64,000 nucleotides of DNA, taken from positions 7,509,501 through 7,573,500 of the forward strand of contig OX327703.1 of the NCBI GenBank assembly GCA_946807835.1, read 5' to 3'. The notes under the pieces were generated by a model. That model did no database searches, had not been told where the DNA came from, and saw only the letters and a program-made list of their open reading frames with translations. This DNA comes from Ailanthus altissimus (Eukaryota > Streptophyta > Magnoliopsida > Sapindales > Simaroubaceae). Position numbers and translations under genes: made by a program. Below, one piece after another: positions 60,310 through 64,000 of the stretch; the stretch's first letter is position 1, and each line of letters begins with the position of its first letter.

Positions 60310-62097
60310 CTCCCACTACCTCTAGTGCCATTTGTGATGATATCTAATAACCATTGACTTTATTTTTTTCTCAAATACCTTAGGAGTTAAGGCCTTGTGA
60401 GTGGATCCGTTACATTATCAATAATTTAGATACTATTACATCTCCTCTAACCAAGACTTTTTTAATTATATAGTATTTTTTGTTCCATATGATTAGACTT
60501 CTGGTGCACACTAGGCTTCTTAGATTGAGCAATTGCACCATTGTTATTACTATATAGTAGGAAAAGCCTTTATAAATAGAACTACGCCCAGTTTTACAAC
60601 AAACTTATGTATCTACACTATTTTCTTTGTAGGCTTCAAGTCACAATGTATTCTGACTCTGTGGTAGAATTAGTTGTGGATCCCTATTTTGCACTCTTCC
60701 AATTGATAATAGTACCATTGAGAAGAAATACAAAACTAGATGTAGATTTTTATCATCAAAATTAGACTAAAAGTCTAAATTCGTGTATCCTCTCACTTGT
60801 AAGTCTCTCTTTCTATAAATAAGAAACTTATCATTTGTACCCTTAAGATATTTCAGGACATATTTCACCGTCATCTAATAGTCTTTACTTAGATTAGACT
60901 GATACTAGTTTGTAACACTTACAACCATATTGATGTCAGGTTTTATATATAATATGGCATACATTAAGTTACCTACGACTGATGTACATGGTATGTTAGA
61001 CATTATAACTCTGTTATCGTTCTTTTGAGGACACATTCTTTTAGAAAGATGAATGCTATATCTGAAAGGTACATTAAACTGTCTTTCAGTTACTGAAGTT
61101 ATACCTTTCCAGAACACTATCTATATATGAAGACTGAGAGAGTCCAATCAACCTCCTAACTCTATCTCTATAAAGCTTTATACCCAGTATACAAGAAGCG
61201 TCTCCCAAATTCTTCATGGAGAAGTTCTTACTCATATAACTCTTGACTAACTATAACATACCAATATCATTTTCGATAATGAGTATGTTATCAACGTAGA
61301 GAACTAGAAAGACAATTATGCTTCCACTGACCTTTCTGTACACACATGACTCATCTTCATTTTTTATAAAACTAGACCCTCTGATTACTTCATCAAAACA
61401 AAGTTTCTACCTTTGGGAGGCCTGCTTAAGTCCATAAATAGACTTTTTCAGCCTGCACACAAGATTAGAAGTCAGTCTGAATGTAAACCCTTCAAGCAGT
61501 TTCATGTATATCTCTTCCTTGACATATCCTTTCAGGAAAGCCATTTTTACACATCTATGATAAATCTCAAAATCATAATATGCTACAATAGCCAATAGAA
61601 TTTGAATTAATTTCAGCATGACTATTGGTGAAAAGATTTTCTCATAATTTATTCCTAATTTTTTAGTATAATATTTTGCCACCAGTCGAGCTTTGAAGGT
61701 TTCAACCTTTTCATCAAGCCCATACTTGTGCTTTTAAACCCATTTACAACTAATAAAAATATTTTCTTTGAAAAGTTCAACTAAGTCTCAGAGTTGATTG
61801 TCATGTATAGATTCAATTTTGAATATCATAACATTTTGCAATTTTCTCGGATCGGTGTCCAACATCACATTTCTATAAGTCAAGGGATTATTTTCTTTAA
61901 CTAAGAAACCTTTAAAGACACCTTCAGGCATTATACCATACCTAACATGTGGCTTTGAGATCCTTGCTGACTTACAGGGAGGGTGTGCCAAAGGTATCTC
62001 ACTCGGTTGAATGTATAGTTCCGTTATTGGTTCATTAACATCTTAATTGATTTGATCAAGTTCAATCATTCTACAACCCTTATGATCTATGAGAAAC
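60310..62097 (-). pseudogene. copia element 5 RT and RNase H remnant
   Basis: On the minus strand the frame 61991-61788 is the integrase-RT linker. The frame 61682-61407 gives RT: MAKYYTKKLGINYEKIFSP, LIQILLAIVAYYDFEIYHRC and LKKSIYGLKQASQR. Near 61290 the catalytic motif reads VLYVDNILII, so the second Asp of YVDD is replaced by Asn. The frame 61117-60905 continues with VGNLMYAILYIKPDIN. From about 60800 to 60310 the RNase H part is hard to read. Several stops separate the blocks. Confidence 0.9.
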
Positions 62098-62758
62098 TGT
62101 CATGCCCCAAACCCAAACTATCTGACACACGACATAACTTACACTAATTCAAAAATGTACACTTATAAGTAATATTGTATAAAATTGCAAACTTGAATTC
62201 TACATAGGAATTCTTAGTAAGTTGTTAGTAGGTTCATCACAAAAATTAACCTACGACCATATTTGGTGAAAAATAAATCAAATACAACAATACATAATAA
62301 AATAATACATAAGTATTTATTTAATACAGATAAATCAAATATCTTAAACTACGTGTCCACAAATGAAGCACTTAGCAACCTAGCAACTTAGGGAACCCAA
62401 GGGACAGTAGAAGCCTTGCCAAATTTGCTAAGCACACATGTACCTTATTTACCTGAAATCACCATAAACTATAATGAGATAAAATTTAGTAAGCATACTA
62501 GTTTTTCATATATCAAAATATAAATACATATATATACACAATGCATATGTATGATATGCCGTGATAAATCAAAATTATAATCTTATCTAATCACATATCA
62601 GGTAAATGCTTACACATTCTTTCAAAATATATAATAGGAATACCATCATTCAACTACTACGTAGTAGGACTTTCATATCACATATCACATAATAAGCCAA
62701 ATGTCACCCGTCGATGACATACCGTATGAGAGAAATAGCACAAGTGAGGTTTAAATTA

Positions 62759-62797
<39 letters not shown>

Positions 62798-64000
62798 CGT
62801 TCATGCCTGAAGGTGAGAGCCCAAACCCTCACTCTGATTATCGATGAGTCCTTTCACATGCACTAATATGCCACCACACGATTGTGATGACTCATTTTTT
62901 CTTTAGGTACCAATAGGATCCTTCCTACATATGGAACACATAACATATACCAATCTCGAAGGAAAGACCACACATAAAGGCTCCACAAATCACATAAGGT
63001 GCCTACTAAGTACATAGTGAGTTCAAGCATCCTTACGTTTCTCATGGACATTTTTCACTTCAAAAGCTTTATTTGTTAAACATAATTCATTTTGAAAGCT
63101 TACTTTTATAAACACATGTATGTCCATGCTCAATGTCAATGCTCAGATTCATAAACATATGTCTTTTACATTTCATATCAAATATACTTTGGCATAACAT
63201 AAACATATTTCTAAGCACATTTACAAAATCATACATAAACAATTACTATGTTTATTGTGATTTCAGTAAAAATCTAGTATACTTACCTCTTAACACTTTC
63301 GAGTACAAGGCTTAATTATTATTTACCTATCAATAGAGATTAATCCTTTCATAAGCCTCACCATTCACATAAAATACTTTAAATAGCTTACAAAATTACA
63401 CATATTGCACTTATCACATCAAATTAGTTTAATTACTTGGTTTCTCAAAATCTATTATTCTGACCACTTACACTTAACAAAATTTTCTTATACATCAAAT
63501 AATATCCAATTGCTCCAAAATAAGACTATATCTTTTTTGATTAATATATTCTTCTTATATATGAATATTATATCATAATTCCTATACAATCCATTTTATA
63601 AATACTATCAAATCCAAACTATTATCCTGACAGGATTAAGATATTTACTAAACAGTATTTAGTCTCCGAATTTTATAAAATCATATACTAACTCAAAGAT
63701 TATAAAAATACCGTATAATTACTCTTGACTATCTAAATCCATGATAAATGTTTTACTTCAAAATCCCTGCCAAACATATTTTAAAACTATTTTATTCCAT
63801 TACTTTAAAATCTGTTAATCAAATATTGCAATAAGCTGATAAACTTTAGAAAATCATAAAAATTTAACCACATTGATCTAAATTATCACTTCAAAGTATA
63901 TTATATTAGACATATAAATATATCATATTTCAAAAATTCATAATTTTTAAAGATCATTCAGCAGATCAAAAATTATTTGTCACTATAGCATATTGTTAAC
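62098..64000 (-). repeat. Partial gypsy-type LTR, minus orientation, running off the window
   Basis: It begins abruptly on the plus strand with TGTCATGCCCCAAACCC, breaking the copia element; on the minus strand this is an LTR end, GGGTTTGGGGCATGACA. The five bases before it are GAAAC. The rest is AT-rich and similar in layout to the minus-strand LTR at 53878, for example a TTTCAG acceptor-like site near 62455 next to a short GC-richer segment. No coding sequence is visible, and the assignment rests on the terminus and context. Confidence 0.5.
62761..62796. repeat. (TA)18 microsatellite
   Basis: An uninterrupted run of TA dinucleotides within the partial LTR at the right end. Confidence 0.95.

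Larger units (their letters stand above)
58186..62097 (-). mobile_element. Copia element 5 (family A-like), minus orientation, 3' part
   Basis: On the minus strand: degenerate RT and RNase H (62097 to 60310), a purine tract GGTAGTGGGAGA, then a 2.1-kb 3' LTR starting TGTTGGAAATGGTGCTTACG at 60309. The LTR ends at 58186 inside an Athila RT, preceded on the plus strand by TAAGG. The 5' part of the element is cut off at 62097 by another LTR. The LTR start matches the family seen as solo LTRs in the left flank. Confidence 0.88.

Overview
The window is nuclear DNA of a flowering plant, most likely an AT-rich eudicot. It holds one intact host gene, a twelve-exon plastid-targeted 2-isopropylmalate synthase (first step of leucine synthesis). 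Almost everything else is a graveyard of LTR retrotransposons of the Ty1/copia and Ty3/gypsy superfamilies. The species cannot be named from the sequence.

Left flank (1-26579): the 3' part of a fairly young copia element (1-5481) has a 2.2-kb solo LTR inside its reverse transcriptase. Next to it is a second copia element (6205-26579) that has been entered repeatedly. A Tat/Athila-type solo LTR sits in its internal region (7496-9750). A chromodomain-type gypsy element sits in its 3' LTR (from 10713). That gypsy element's own 3' LTR carries two solo LTRs (13348-15511 and 16020-26146). The second of these was itself entered by a complete but decayed copia element of a related family (16689-24582). 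Target-site duplications and resumption of the interrupted sequence set the order of most of these insertions.

Centre (26580-39512): an unassigned AT-rich stretch is followed by a 640-bp TRIM-like element (27229-27868). The 2-isopropylmalate synthase gene follows at 28799-38034 (coding span, + strand). All eleven introns are GT-AG, the joined reading frame is 611 codons with no stop, and intron 5 is unusually long (3.07 kb).

Right flank (39513-64000): a Tat-lineage gypsy element with LTR, gag, RT, a second RNase H and integrase remnants carries a complete copia insertion (41542-46627, TSD GGGAT) and a solo LTR (46698-48062, TSD GGCTG). Beyond it lie a truncated Athila/Tat-type LTR, a minus-strand gypsy-type LTR, an Athila-like protease/RT relic (about 56700-58185), a minus-strand copia element (58186-62097) and a further minus-strand LTR that runs off the window.

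I found no operon, CRISPR array, tRNA or rRNA gene, and nothing I would call a new biological system. The points most worth following up are a deletion-derived chromovirus that keeps gag, protease and a chromodomain but has lost RT and integrase; a GC-rich motif (AGCGCCGCAGCG) shared by LTRs of unrelated superfamilies; the TRIM next to the gene's promoter; and several unexplained repeats inside the elements.
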